DNA from: Anaerocolumna sedimenticola
GTDB taxonomy: Bacteria > Bacillota > Clostridia > Lachnospirales > Lachnospiraceae
Length of the DNA stretch: 64,000 nt
Direction of reading: 5' to 3'
Assembly (NCBI RefSeq): GCF_009931695.1
Contig: NZ_CP048000.1
Coordinates: forward strand, 2,621,501 to 2,685,500
Part shown: positions 28,143-37,671 of the stretch, one piece after another
Numbering within the stretch: the stretch's first letter is position 1
How the letters are laid out: the number at the start of each line of letters is the position of its first letter
Notes under the pieces: model-generated
Told to the model about the DNA's origin: nothing
Database searches by the model: none
What the model saw: the letters and a program-made list of their open reading frames with translations, nothing else
Program-made: the position numbers and the translations under genes

Positions 28143-28242
28143 ATTTCCGACGATAGCAAAGTGAGAATCAGCAAGCTTGCTTGCATAAATTCCAACGCCC
28201 ACGTGTACCGGAAGAAACTCCCAAAGTTTGCTTCTTCCGGTT
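28143..28242 (+). repeat. Terminator-associated intergenic repeat, copy 3 (diverged)
   Basis: Begins ATTTCCGACGATAGCAAAG and keeps AGCAAGCTTGCTTGC and the CCGGAAGAAAC/CTTCTTCCGG hairpin, with several substitutions relative to copies 2 and 4. It lies in the 534-base gap before the second serine hydrolase. Confidence 0.8.
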
Positions 28243-28360
28243 CCTGCTAAGACAAAGTATTTGGCTAAAAAGATAAACTTTCATACTGGCACTTGATTTA
28301 TAAATTTATTGTAGTACTATGTTAATAGTTATGGAAATTTATATGAAAGAGACATAGTTC

Positions 28361-28490
28361 GAAATAGGTATAGGCAGAAATAGGTATAGGCAGAAATAGG
28401 TATAGGCAGAAATAGATATAGATATAGATAATTAATAGATACAGATGCAAATAGATATAGATAAGTAATAGATATAGATGCAAAGAGATA
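28361..28490 (+). repeat. Minisatellite of 16-base units decaying into ATAGAT repeats
   Basis: GAAATAGGTATAGGCA occurs three times in tandem at 28361-28408 and then degenerates into ATAGATATAGAT-type sequence to about 28490. It is non-coding and lies upstream of the serine hydrolase gene. Slippage could alter its length. Confidence 0.75.
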
Positions 28491-28571
28491 TAAATAAATA
28501 GATGTAGATTTCAATACATAGGGAGATAAATGGATGTAAGTGCAAGATACTGAGTAAAGGGTGGAGGCAGC

Positions 28572-29363
28572 ATGGATAAAATAGCGTTACAAAAAGCGGT
28601 TGAAGAAGAAATAAAGGAGGCGCAGGCTAAAATTTCCCTGTATATAAAAAACTTGAAAACCGGTGAGGTTTTATTTCAACATAAGGAAGATCTATCAGTT
28701 GTTTCTGCAAGTATCATTAAAGTTCCCATTATGGTAGCTGCATTAGAAGAAATACAAAAAGGGGTACTATCTAAAGATACTTTGGTTACTGTTCCCAAAT
28801 CGACTATTTTGGAGGACTCGGAAGTATTTGAATACGGAGAAAGACAATATACTCTGGATGAATTATTGGTGTGGATGATTATAAACAGCGATAATACGGC
28901 AACGAATAGTTTAATTGATTTATTAACCATGGATAAAATTAATCAAACCTGCAGGCAGCTTAATTTGAAAGTTACTAAACTGGAAAGGAAGATGCTTGAT
29001 TTTGATGCGGTAAAGCTAGGATATAATAATTATACTTCGGCTATGGATATGTGTCTTATTTACAAAGCTTTGTATGACAAGTCCATATTAACGTCTGATT
29101 TATGTGATTATGCTGTTAGCATTTTGTTAAGACAGCGTCATAAACAGAATTCCATGCGTTATATCACGGATGAAGTAAAAATAGCTCATAAAACCGGAAG
29201 CCTTGATTTTCTGAATCATGATGCTGGTATCTTTTATTTAAAAGAAAATGATTATTATTTCGGAGCTTTTGTATGGGATGCACCTGACGATGTATATGGA
29301 ATGAAATGGATTGGAAGGGTATCTAAAATGGTTTATGAATATTACAGGCATTACGGGCATTAA
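28572..29363 (+). CDS. Serine hydrolase, class A beta-lactamase fold, cytoplasmic (second of three)
   Basis: A 263-residue paralogue of the protein at 19384, with SIIK (Ser47, Lys50), SDN at 106-108 and KTG at 207-209 (AHKTGSLD). There is no signal peptide and no ExxLN omega-loop motif; instead a segment LDFDAVKLGYNNYTSA aligns with the FDAKQSALGIQNYISA segment of the first copy, a shared feature of these proteins. GGGTGGAGG precedes the ATG. It is followed by NlpC/P60 and dipeptidase genes. A role on murein peptides is inferred from context. Confidence 0.85.
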   Translation: MDKIALQKAVEEEIKEAQAKISLYIKNLKTGEVLFQHKEDLSVVSASIIKVPIMVAALEEIQKGVLSKDTLVTVPKSTILEDSEVFEYGERQYTLDELLVWMIINSDNTATNSLIDLLTMDKINQTCRQLNLKVTKLERKMLDFDAVKLGYNNYTSAMDMCLIYKALYDKSILTSDLCDYAVSILLRQRHKQNSMRYITDEVKIAHKTGSLDFLNHDAGIFYLKENDYYFGAFVWDAPDDVYGMKWIGRVSKMVYEYYRHYGH

Positions 29364-29476
29364 ATATTAGTAGTTATAAACTTTTTATAACTTAAAAGAT
29401 AAGAAACGATAAAAGCAATGTGCATAAAATCTGAATTAATAAAACTATTAAAATATTTAGGAAAGGCGAAAAAAGA

Positions 29477-30298
29477 ATGAATTATGCAATGATTAACCAT
29501 ACCCTGGGATTTTTAATGAAAGAACCAACGTGGGAGAGTTCATTGGAAGATGAAGATTTTTACGGAAGAAAAGTGGAAATTCTTTCCTGGGAGAATGATG
29601 AATGGTGTAAAATCAGAACACATTACAATTATTCCGGTTATGTACATGTATCCCAGCTTCTCTTTGATGAGGAGAAAATCAACATTTGGGATGCAGTAAA
29701 TAAAAAACTGGTTGTCCAGCCCTATGCGGATGTTTTGTCTGTGCCAAAAGTACAGGGGTTTCACCAGATGAGTTTAACAAAAGGAGCGTTAGTTGGTATC
29801 CTTGAAAATGCTAACGAAGACGGCTGGGTAAAGGTGTTGTTATGTGACGGAAGATGCGGCTATATGAAAGAAAAATTTTTAGGCAGCTTTCTTACTTCCT
29901 ATTCACTTGATAATGAGGAAAAACTGCGTAAGAATATAGTAAATACCGCACTTACCTATATGGGAACCCAGTACCGCTGGGGAGGCAAAAGTCCCTTGGG
30001 AATTGACTGTTCCGGATTGTGTTCCGTGGCTTATATGTTAAACGGAGTCATTATTTACCGTGATGCAGCTATAGCAGAGGGATTTCCGATTCATGAAATC
30101 TCCTATGAGAGAATGAAACCGGCCGACCTTCTTTACTTCCCTGGGCATATAGCCATGTATATCGGAGATGACAAATACGTTCATTCCACCGGTAAAAACG
30201 GAAGTGACGGTGTGGTTATAAACAGCTTAAATCCCAGAGATAAAGAGTATCGGGTGGATTTATTTCATAATCTAAAAGCTGTTGGAAGTTTATTTTAA
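29477..30298 (+). CDS. NlpC/P60 endopeptidase, YkfC-like
   Basis: A 273-residue protein. Residues 1-140 hold two SH3-like modules (GYVHVSQLLF and GYMKEKFLG); residues 150-273 are the NlpC/P60 papain-like domain with the catalytic Cys in GIDCSGLCSVAYM, His in GHIAMYIG and the third polar residue His in YVHSTG. No signal peptide is seen, so it acts in the cytoplasm. YkfC-type enzymes cut the gamma-D-Glu-diamino-acid bond of imported murein peptides, producing L-Ala-D-Glu for the epimerase at 20303. GGAAAGG lies upstream. The next gene is the dipeptidase. Confidence 0.88.
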   Translation: MNYAMINHTLGFLMKEPTWESSLEDEDFYGRKVEILSWENDEWCKIRTHYNYSGYVHVSQLLFDEEKINIWDAVNKKLVVQPYADVLSVPKVQGFHQMSLTKGALVGILENANEDGWVKVLLCDGRCGYMKEKFLGSFLTSYSLDNEEKLRKNIVNTALTYMGTQYRWGGKSPLGIDCSGLCSVAYMLNGVIIYRDAAIAEGFPIHEISYERMKPADLLYFPGHIAMYIGDDKYVHSTGKNGSDGVVINSLNPRDKEYRVDLFHNLKAVGSLF

Positions 30299-30347
30299 AA
30301 AAGAAAGGGCTGTTACTTCGCGGTGTTTCGGCAGAATGGAGATTATA

Positions 30348-31343
30348 ATGAAAGTAGTTGATATGCATTGTGATACCATATCTGAGATTTTCTATGGATT
30401 ACGGGATGGAAAGGACATGGGAATTTCAGGTAACAATTTACATTTGGATTTAAAAAAGATGGAAAAAGCAGATTATCTGGTTCAGAATTTTGCTATGTTT
30501 GTGAGTCTTAAAGAATATGCAGACCCTTTAGAGCATTGTTTAAAACTAGTGGATTTATTTTATCAGGAATTACATAAAAATCAGAATAAAATAGCATTGG
30601 CACTCACCTATGAAGATATAATAAGAAACCAACAAGCCGGTAAGATGTCAGCATTATTGACCATCGAAGAGGGTGGTGTAACCAAGTGTGAATTAGCCCA
30701 TTTAAGAAATTTCTACCGGTTAGGTGTCAGAATGCTTACCTTAACCTGGAATTACGAAAACGGAATCGGGTACCCGAATTTCAAATTAATAGAGGGAGAA
30801 AAACCGGATTTTCATTCACCCAATACCAAAGACGGCCTGACCGAATTCGGCCTTGAATTTATCCATGAGATGGAGATGCTGGGTATGATTATTGATGTTT
30901 CCCATTTATCGGATGCCGGTTTTTATCAGGTACTGGAAAACACAAGAAAACCTTTTGTTGCAAGTCATTCCAACGCCAGGGGCATCTGTAATCATGTGCG
31001 GAATTTGTCTGATGATATGATAAGAAAATTGGCTGAAAGAGGCGGTGTTATGGGGATGAATTATTGCCCCAGCTTTTTACAGGATGTGGAAAATGAAAAG
31101 GATGCTGTGGGTACTATTACGTCCATTGTGGATCATATTAAATATATTACTTCTGTTGGTGGATACGAATGTATTGGTTTAGGTTCGGATTATGACGGAA
31201 TTCCCGTACATAAAGATATGCCGGATGCTTCTTATCTGCCGTTGTTAGCGGAGGCTCTGGAAAAAGAAGGTTTTAAACAACATGAAATTGAAGCTTTTTT
31301 TTATAAGAATGTATTGCGTTTATACAAGGACATATTAAAGTAA
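30348..31343 (+). CDS. M19 family membrane-type dipeptidase
   Basis: A 331-residue zinc dipeptidase of the renal dipeptidase family. Metal ligands are visible in VVDMHCDT (HxD), LTIEEGG (Glu), IDVSHLSD and VASHSNARG (His), and LGSDYDG (Asp). I start at ATG 30348 with GGAG upstream rather than at the longer frame from 30282, which would overlap the NlpC gene. No signal peptide, so it is cytoplasmic. M19 enzymes accept L-D or L-L dipeptides, which suits hydrolysis of the dipeptide released by the upstream enzymes. Confidence 0.9.
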   Translation: MKVVDMHCDTISEIFYGLRDGKDMGISGNNLHLDLKKMEKADYLVQNFAMFVSLKEYADPLEHCLKLVDLFYQELHKNQNKIALALTYEDIIRNQQAGKMSALLTIEEGGVTKCELAHLRNFYRLGVRMLTLTWNYENGIGYPNFKLIEGEKPDFHSPNTKDGLTEFGLEFIHEMEMLGMIIDVSHLSDAGFYQVLENTRKPFVASHSNARGICNHVRNLSDDMIRKLAERGGVMGMNYCPSFLQDVENEKDAVGTITSIVDHIKYITSVGGYECIGLGSDYDGIPVHKDMPDASYLPLLAEALEKEGFKQHEIEAFFYKNVLRLYKDILK

Positions 31344-31364
31344 ATCGTCTTAACTGGGGACAAT

Positions 31365-31408
31365 AAGAACTTATGAATGAGTACGGAGGTGTTTATTCAT
31401 AAGTTCTT
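31365..31408. terminator. Perfect 14-bp hairpin after the dipeptidase
   Basis: AAGAACTTATGAAT (31365-31378) pairs perfectly with ATTCATAAGTTCTT (31395-31408) around a 16-base loop. There is no strong T-run. The rest of the 212-base gap before the third serine hydrolase holds nothing clear. Confidence 0.6.
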
Positions 31409-31555
31409 CCCTATTGTTTGAGATGTCCATTATGGGGCATCATGACAGGAAAATACAACAATGTTGGAAAGCTTTCAAGGACAAGGCTTGTGTCTGCATA
31501 ATCCTCGGCACAAACTTCAGATTAGCAAAAAGTACACTTAGGATCGGAGAAAAAT

Positions 31556-32398
31556 ATGAGAGAAATTACGTTAGAAGAAAGAATCAAAGCGGAATTAGCC
31601 AGTTATAATGGTTTGATGGGGGTATACGTAAATGATTTCAAAGGAAATAAGGTAGAAATCAATACGGAGGAAAAATTTGAGACCGCCAGTTGTATCAAAA
31701 CGTTCATATTAGGAACATTATTTGATGAGGTGGAAAAAGGGAATAAAAGTCTGACAGATATTTTGACCTATACAAAAGAAAATGAAATAGACGGCAGCGG
31801 TGTATTAAGGAGCTTGGATTTTGGAGTGCAGTTAACTGCAAAAAATATGGCAACCCTTATGATTATTGTAAGTGACAATGCGGCAACTAATATTATGATA
31901 GATTATTTAGGTTTGGAGACCATAAATAATTTTATAAAATCCCATGGTTTTATGGATACCGTTTTACATAATAAAATAAATTTTGTAATGTATGATCAAC
32001 TAGGGACAACGACACCTAAGGATTACGGCAGAATTTTTGAATTAATCTGTAAAGAAGAATTAATCAGTACCAATGCTTCAAGGCAGATGCTTGAAATATT
32101 TAAAAAACAGCATTATAATTCAACTTTGACAAAAAGTTTTCCCCAGTATTTTCTGGATAGTGAAGATACGGGAGAGGAAGAATTAATCTATGTTGCTTCA
32201 AAAAGCGGCAGTATGAACGCCTGTAGAAACGACGGCGGAATTATTTCTACGCCTTATGATAAATATGTTATAGTCCTGTTTAATAAAAATTTTACGGACC
32301 CAATATATTATCCTGATCATCCGGCTACCGTTTTTAGTTCTAAAGTAAGCCGCCTGATTTTTGATCAGTATCTGACATTGCAGGGAAAGTTGAAATAA
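31556..32398 (+). CDS. Serine hydrolase, class A beta-lactamase fold, cytoplasmic (third of three)
   Basis: A 280-residue member with SCIK (Ser45, Lys48), SDN at 106-108 and KSG at 216-218 in place of KTG. It lacks a signal peptide and ExxLN. It is more divergent than the copies at 19384 and 28572 and carries a short acidic insert (DSEDTGEEE) before KSG. CGGAG precedes the ATG. It is the last gene of the putative murein-peptide block. Confidence 0.83.
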   Translation: MREITLEERIKAELASYNGLMGVYVNDFKGNKVEINTEEKFETASCIKTFILGTLFDEVEKGNKSLTDILTYTKENEIDGSGVLRSLDFGVQLTAKNMATLMIIVSDNAATNIMIDYLGLETINNFIKSHGFMDTVLHNKINFVMYDQLGTTTPKDYGRIFELICKEELISTNASRQMLEIFKKQHYNSTLTKSFPQYFLDSEDTGEEELIYVASKSGSMNACRNDGGIISTPYDKYVIVLFNKNFTDPIYYPDHPATVFSSKVSRLIFDQYLTLQGKLK

Positions 32399-32579
32399 TT
32401 GTTGGAATCTAATTAAAACTTATCATATTAAATCTGTTTAAGCAGGCTTATGATACTAAATCGCTTAGATTCCTATTAAGGAAAAGAACAAATGTTTACC
32501 TGGAATTTTTAACATGACATACTGTTGTCATATTCTCTCTGATACAATTATATTATCAAATATAAAGGAGAGATAGCAG

Positions 32580-33314
32580 ATGGATATGAAGTATGTTTTC
32601 AAGGAAAAATTTTCAGTATTAGGTAAGCTTGGTCAAGGTAACGCAGAAACCCCCTGGATTTGGATAAAACCGCTCTGGGATGATGCCAATGGTAATTTTT
32701 CGGAAATTGAAGAAGTGGCAATTAAAAATAATAATGGTGAACCATCGATCTGGGGAATTATGAGTGATTTAGGAGAAAATTTTGACAGATGGGATGATAA
32801 GGCTGGTAAATATTTGGCTAGTTGTGAAGTTAAAGAAGAAACAGTATCCCCTGACGGATGGGTTAAATGGGATGTTCCATCACAAACTTATATTGTGGCA
32901 TCAAGTAATCAGGAAGAGTACCTTTCGGTATTTCAAAAAGTTATTAATGAGTATATTCCTAAAAATAACCTGAAATTAATTGGTGCTGTACATGAACATT
33001 ATCCGGAACCAGGGAATCCGGACATTGTAGAATTATTCTTTCCTATAGCGAGAGGTAATTATTTCTGTCAAAGTTGTGGCATGCCCATGGCTTGTGATGA
33101 TGACAGAGGAACAGAGAAAGACTTAAGCAAAAATGGAGATTATTGCCGCTATTGTTATGATAAAGGAGAATTTACGTCAAACGAAACAATGGAGGAAATG
33201 ATAAATACCTGTATACCATTTGCTTTGGAGGCAGGAACCTATCCGGATGCAAAGACAGCCAGGGAAGTTATGCTTTCTTATTTCCCTGCATTAAAAAGGT
33301 GGAAACAGGTATAA
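32580..33314 (+). CDS. GyrI-like effector-binding domain fused to a zinc ribbon
   Basis: A 244-residue protein. Residues 1-150 have the GyrI/AraC effector-binding pattern (FSVLGKLGQG, then KWDVPSQTYIVA and AVHEHYPEP). Residues 158-244 hold a zinc ribbon with CQSCGMPM and CRYCYDKG followed by a helical tail, matching a family often annotated as putative zinc ribbon domain. It may bind small amphipathic molecules; no DNA-binding domain is present. AAAGGAGAG precedes the ATG, and TTGTCA/TATATT-like promoter bases lie before it. Role unknown. Confidence 0.78.
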   Translation: MDMKYVFKEKFSVLGKLGQGNAETPWIWIKPLWDDANGNFSEIEEVAIKNNNGEPSIWGIMSDLGENFDRWDDKAGKYLASCEVKEETVSPDGWVKWDVPSQTYIVASSNQEEYLSVFQKVINEYIPKNNLKLIGAVHEHYPEPGNPDIVELFFPIARGNYFCQSCGMPMACDDDRGTEKDLSKNGDYCRYCYDKGEFTSNETMEEMINTCIPFALEAGTYPDAKTAREVMLSYFPALKRWKQV

Positions 33315-33339
33315 AAACAGTTTGTATGATTCGTATCTT

Positions 33340-33431
33340 GGGTTGTTGCAGAATTATTATTTTACTGAACTTGATTATGAAATTTGTATTTTTTCTCTCA
33401 AGTAAGGTAAATAAGGAATTTGCAACAACCC
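33340..33431. repeat. Large imperfect inverted repeat in a 717-base gap
   Basis: GGGTTGTTGCA (33340-33350) pairs with TGCAACAACCC (33421-33431), and inner segments TTAC and ACTTGA pair with TCAAGT and GTAA, giving a long cruciform-like stem. It resembles the hairpin at 4077 in sequence at its left arm (GGTTGTGGCAGAAT versus GGTTGTTGCAGAAT). The rest of the gap to 34031 is AT-rich, with a possible TATAAT at 33764 and no gene. Confidence 0.5.
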
Positions 33432-33647
33432 TGTTTTATGATCCTCAATAGGCAGCCTTTGAAATCGGGTATTAAGGACAAAGGCTTGTTAATTAAATAA
33501 GGTAATAAAGTACTTTAATTAACTTAAAAATTTAGTATCATTTTTTTGTATAAATCGTAAATAGTTCTGTGTTGTGTCTATATTTATATCTATTTTGGAA
33601 TTCATAATTCGTATCCATTATAAAATACCACTTATATCGTTATTATA

Positions 33648-33660
33648 GAAAACGTTTAAG
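33648..33660. promoter_or_regulatory. Possible LacI-family operator
   Basis: GAAAACGTTTAAG contains the AAACGTTT palindrome with central CG that LacI-family proteins favour. A second, weaker site (TAAACGTTAA) lies at 33997, just before the LacI-type gene. Both may serve that regulator. Confidence 0.4.
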
Positions 33661-34031
33661 CTATATTTTCAATAAAAAAGCAGGATGAATTATGGCTAAA
33701 TAATGTCTAACCAGGAAATATTATGTCTTTTTTTACATTATTTTATAAATATTGGGACGAGTGTATAATTAAGGTAATAAAGGAAAAAATTGTTAAGGGA
33801 TTTTTTGATAAAAAAGTAATAATCAACATATAAACACTGGTATCTTGATGATAATTATTAAGAATTACAAAATTTAAAAAAATAAGTATTGCAATAACTA
33901 GTAAATTATTATATACTATAACCGAACTTAATCGTTATAGTAAATCGATTAAGTAGTAAATGTATACATATTACTGATAATTATTATTTATTTAGCTAAA
34001 CGTTAACCTGTACTGGGTAGGAGGAACGTTC

Positions 34032-35048
34032 ATGGTGTCTATGAAAGATATCTCGGTTGTTTGCGGTGTATCAGTCGCTACAGTGAGTAAAGCTCTAAAT
34101 GGACATAAGGACATTGGTGAAGAGACAAAACGCCTGGTTCGTGAAACGGCGAAAGAAATGGGGTATTTTCCTAATTCATCGGCACGTACTTTAAAGACGA
34201 ATCGTAGTTATAACCTCGGAGTCCTTATGATTGATGAAGCAAACAGCGGTTTAACACATGACCATTTTGTTATGGTACTGGAGAGTTTAAAAGTTTCTGC
34301 AGAGAGGCATGGATACGATATTACCTTTATCAGCGGAAGCAAGCAGAGAAAAGATAAGATGTCCTATCTGGAACACTGCAGATACAGAGGACTTGATGGT
34401 GTGGTTATTGCTTGTATTGATTATGATGAAATAGAAGTTCTGGAATTAATACACAGTGATTTACCGGTTGTAACCATTGATCATCTGTTTAACGACAGAA
34501 CAGCAATCATGTCTGATAATATAAATGGTATGAGAGAATTATTTAACTACGTTTATGAATACGGACATAGAAAAATCGCCTATATTCACGGTGCTGAAAA
34601 TGCGGCGGTAACCAAAAACCGTCTGCACAGCTTTTATAAAATAGCCGAAGAATATGGCTTGGACATTCCGGATGAGTATATCAGAGAATCTGCTTACAGG
34701 GATACAGTAATAACGGCACAGCTTACAAATGAACTTCTGGATCTTGCGGATCCCCCTACATGTATTTTATTTCCGGATGATTACGCCGGTTTGGGCGGGA
34801 TGAATGCAATTAAAGCAAGAGGGCTAAAGATACCTAAGGATATATCGGTCGCAGGGTATGATGGAATCCGAATTACGAAAATTTTGGATCCACAGCTGAC
34901 TACCATAAACCAGGATACGAAAAAACTGGGACAGTACGCGGCAGAAAAACTAATTGATTTAATTGAAAGACCTAAAACCACATTTACGGAACATATTCTC
35001 GTTCCCGGAGTTCTGGATAAAGGTGCAACTGTAAGTAAATTAAAATAA
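34032..35048 (+). CDS. LacI family transcriptional regulator
   Basis: A 338-residue regulator. The N-terminal helix-turn-helix and hinge read MKDISVVCGVSVATVSKALN with the following GHKDIGEETK, and the rest is a periplasmic-binding-like sensor (LGVLMIDEANSG, ISVAGYDG). TAGGAGG lies upstream of the ATG. It stands immediately before a sugar-type ABC importer in the same direction and most likely controls it in response to the transported sugar. Confidence 0.92.
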   Translation: MVSMKDISVVCGVSVATVSKALNGHKDIGEETKRLVRETAKEMGYFPNSSARTLKTNRSYNLGVLMIDEANSGLTHDHFVMVLESLKVSAERHGYDITFISGSKQRKDKMSYLEHCRYRGLDGVVIACIDYDEIEVLELIHSDLPVVTIDHLFNDRTAIMSDNINGMRELFNYVYEYGHRKIAYIHGAENAAVTKNRLHSFYKIAEEYGLDIPDEYIRESAYRDTVITAQLTNELLDLADPPTCILFPDDYAGLGGMNAIKARGLKIPKDISVAGYDGIRITKILDPQLTTINQDTKKLGQYAAEKLIDLIERPKTTFTEHILVPGVLDKGATVSKLK

Positions 35049-35162
35049 TTGAATTTATTTAATTTACAAATAAAGTAATTTAATGAATCGTGGTATTTTT
35101 ATTACCTTAATGGTGATAATAATATAAATGAAACATATTTAGAAAAAATGGAGGACTAGCTT

Positions 35163-36611
35163 ATGAAAAAGAAGTTTTTAAGCGTAATACTTGCAACTGC
35201 CATGGTTGCAACATTGCTGACAGGCTGTGGTAAAAAAGCACCTGCAACTGATGGTAATACTGCAACAGAAACCGCAGATCAGACACAGACCCAGGATACT
35301 GCAACCGCAGAAAACACAGGGACTACAGATACAGCAACAACAAAAACAGGTGTGGCTCAGACAAATCTTGCTTACAAAGGTGAACTTGAACTTATGCACT
35401 TTTCAACTTCAGAAGAATCGGAGGGAAATGGTGGTTCTGAATCTTTCCGTTCTGTAATTGCAGATTGGGAGACAGTTCATCCTGATATTAAATTAGTACA
35501 GAATGTATTGGCAAATGATGATTATAAAACACAGATTGCTACACTTGCAGCAGCTAACGATTTACCTGACGTATTCTTATTACAAGGTATGAATACAAAA
35601 GGTTGGGCTTCTCAAGGTCTTGTAATGGATTTAACAGATATCATTGCTAAATCTCCTTATGCTTCACAATATGAAAATTCCACTTTTTATCCATTTACAT
35701 CTGATAGTAAGATTTATGGTTTCCCTGTATTAACAGCCGGTACCTGTGCAGTAGTAGTATATGACTCTGCTAAATGGAAAGAAGCAGGTTTTGATACTTT
35801 CCCTGAAACTTGGGATGATGTCCTGAAAGCAAAAGATTATTTTGCAGATCAAGGCATTGATACTATCGCATTTGGTAATGGAAGTAAATGGCAGGTTAAC
35901 TCCACTTTCTTAGCAACAATCGGTGACAGATTCACAGGTCCTGACTGGACTCACTCTTTAATCGAAAAGAAAGGTGCTAAATTTACAGACAAGCCGTTCG
36001 TAGATGCTCTTAAATTCACAAAAGATGCTTTTGCTTCCGGTGTTTTCAATGAAGACTTTAATGCAATTACGAATGAAGATGCAAGAGAGTACTATATCTC
36101 CGGTGATGCAGCAGCATATATCGGCGGTAACTGGGATGTTTCTTATATCCAGTCTGCTTTAAAAGATACAGATCTTTATAATACAACTAAATTTGCAGTA
36201 CTTCCTCAGCCGACAGGTGCTACAGCATCCACTAAGACTCATGATATCGGTCTTGGATATGCAGTTGCTATCAATCCTAAATTAGCTGATGATCAGGATA
36301 AATTAAATGCAGCTATCGATTTAGCATATGAAGTTACAGGTCCTGCATTTGCTAATTATGTAGCATCAAACTATGCTTTAAGTGGTTTAACTAAAGTTGA
36401 AAATGTTGATTTAAGCAAATTCGATCAGTTTACACAGGATTTCTATAACTATCAGTATGTTGATAATAAACCTTGTGAAATTTACGATTCTTATATTTCC
36501 AGTGCTGTTTGGGATGTATTAAATACAGACCTTCAGACAATGTTAAACGGTGAGATATCACCGGAAGATGTTGCAAAAAATGCACAGAAAGCTTATGATG
36601 ACAATTATTAA
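35163..36611 (+). CDS. Sugar ABC transporter substrate-binding lipoprotein
   Basis: A 482-residue family 1 solute-binding protein. Lipobox LLTGC near residue 21 is followed by a 40-residue Thr/Ala/Gln linker, then the binding domain ([40 protein letters not shown]). TGGAGG precedes the ATG. The two permease genes follow after a stable stem-loop, a usual way to raise the dose of binding protein. Substrate is probably a mono- or oligosaccharide, not further definable. Confidence 0.92.
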   Translation: MKKKFLSVILATAMVATLLTGCGKKAPATDGNTATETADQTQTQDTATAENTGTTDTATTKTGVAQTNLAYKGELELMHFSTSEESEGNGGSESFRSVIADWETVHPDIKLVQNVLANDDYKTQIATLAAANDLPDVFLLQGMNTKGWASQGLVMDLTDIIAKSPYASQYENSTFYPFTSDSKIYGFPVLTAGTCAVVVYDSAKWKEAGFDTFPETWDDVLKAKDYFADQGIDTIAFGNGSKWQVNSTFLATIGDRFTGPDWTHSLIEKKGAKFTDKPFVDALKFTKDAFASGVFNEDFNAITNEDAREYYISGDAAAYIGGNWDVSYIQSALKDTDLYNTTKFAVLPQPTGATASTKTHDIGLGYAVAINPKLADDQDKLNAAIDLAYEVTGPAFANYVASNYALSGLTKVENVDLSKFDQFTQDFYNYQYVDNKPCEIYDSYISSAVWDVLNTDLQTMLNGEISPEDVAKNAQKAYDDNY

Positions 36612-36662
36612 TTCTTAAGTAATACTCTTTAAAAATTAAAAAGTACTAATATAACTTGAAAC

Positions 36663-36698
36663 AGGCCTTGTCTGAGCAGAGTTTCTCAGATGAGGCCT
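36663..36698 (+). terminator. Intercistronic stem-loop
   Basis: AGGCCTTGTCTGAG and CTCAGATGAGGCCT form a 14-bp stem with two G-T pairs. No T-run follows. Its place between binding-protein and permease genes suits an mRNA-protecting or partly terminating element. Confidence 0.6.
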
Positions 36699-36771
36699 AA
36701 ATAAATAACTGAATATACATCTTCTTCATAACTATATATTTTATAACGATACATTTTTAAGGAGGCGAAAA

Positions 36772-37671
36772 ATGTTAAGTTCAATTCGACCTAAGAATAG
36801 AGTTATTTTTGCATATTTATTATTGCCAATTGCATTGTACGTATTTGCAGTCTTCATTCCTTTAGTTACTGCAGCTTTTTACAGTTTTTTTGAATGGAAA
36901 GGTGGACCTAATAAAACCTTCATTGGATTTGAAAATTATGCGACTCTTTTAAAGGATTCTGTATTCTGGAATTCCTTTAGTCATAACATATATTTAGTAA
37001 TTGCTTGTATTATCGGCCAGATAGGCCTTGCATTTGTTTTTGTTTTGATGATTAATTCCCGTTTGGTAAAGTTTAAAGGAATTCATCGTACGTTCGGATT
37101 TTTCCCGAGTACTGTTTCAGCTGTTTCCATCGGTTTTATCTGGACTATGATATATGACTATAGACGTGGTGTTTTAAACTGGTTTTTAGATGCTATCGGT
37201 AAACATGATGCCACTAAGGTATGGTTAAATGAACCTAAACTGGTTATGCTGCTAATATCGATTCCTTTAATTTGGCAGTTTATTGGTTATTACATGGTTA
37301 TTATTCTGTCTGCAATTTCTTCTGTTGATAAGGAAATTTTCGAAGTTTCTGAAATAGATGGTGCAAATGGTTTTCAAAGAGCTATTTATATTGTATTACC
37401 GTTGATAAAGAATACTTTACTGGTATGTGTAACTCTTTGCGTAGCTGGTAATATGAAAGCATTCGATCATATTTTTGTTATGACTGCCGGTGGACCCGGT
37501 AATGCTTCCATGGTTATGGCTCTATATGGATACAAAATTTCATTTGCACAGCAAAACATGGGATATGGTAGTGCAATATCCATCGGTATCTTTTTAGCAA
37601 GTTTAGTAGTAATTGGCGGTTCTCAGTTATTGGTTAAATTATTATCAAAGGAAAAAGGAGGAGAAAGATAA
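36772..37671 (+). CDS. Sugar ABC transporter permease, MalF/UgpA type
   Basis: A 299-residue permease with six helices. Typical segments are IFAYLLLPIALYVFAVFIPL at the N-terminus and the EAA-like loop VSEIDGANGFQRAIYIVLPL. AGGAGG lies upstream. It shares one base with the next permease gene. No ATPase gene is present in the operon, so a general ATPase of the MsmX type elsewhere is probably used (inference). Confidence 0.93.
   Translation: MLSSIRPKNRVIFAYLLLPIALYVFAVFIPLVTAAFYSFFEWKGGPNKTFIGFENYATLLKDSVFWNSFSHNIYLVIACIIGQIGLAFVFVLMINSRLVKFKGIHRTFGFFPSTVSAVSIGFIWTMIYDYRRGVLNWFLDAIGKHDATKVWLNEPKLVMLLISIPLIWQFIGYYMVIILSAISSVDKEIFEVSEIDGANGFQRAIYIVLPLIKNTLLVCVTLCVAGNMKAFDHIFVMTAGGPGNASMVMALYGYKISFAQQNMGYGSAISIGIFLASLVVIGGSQLLVKLLSKEKGGER

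Noticed and set aside
28361..28490. Possible CRISPR array
   Set aside because: Units are contiguous without unique spacers, so it is a minisatellite.
28329..28514. 61-codon minus-strand frame rich in Tyr/Leu
   Set aside because: It is a by-product of the ATAGGTATAGG/ATAGAT repeats and has no ribosome site.
31414..31608. 64-codon plus-strand frame before the third serine hydrolase
   Set aside because: Overlaps the hydrolase start in another frame and lacks a ribosome site or recognisable features.
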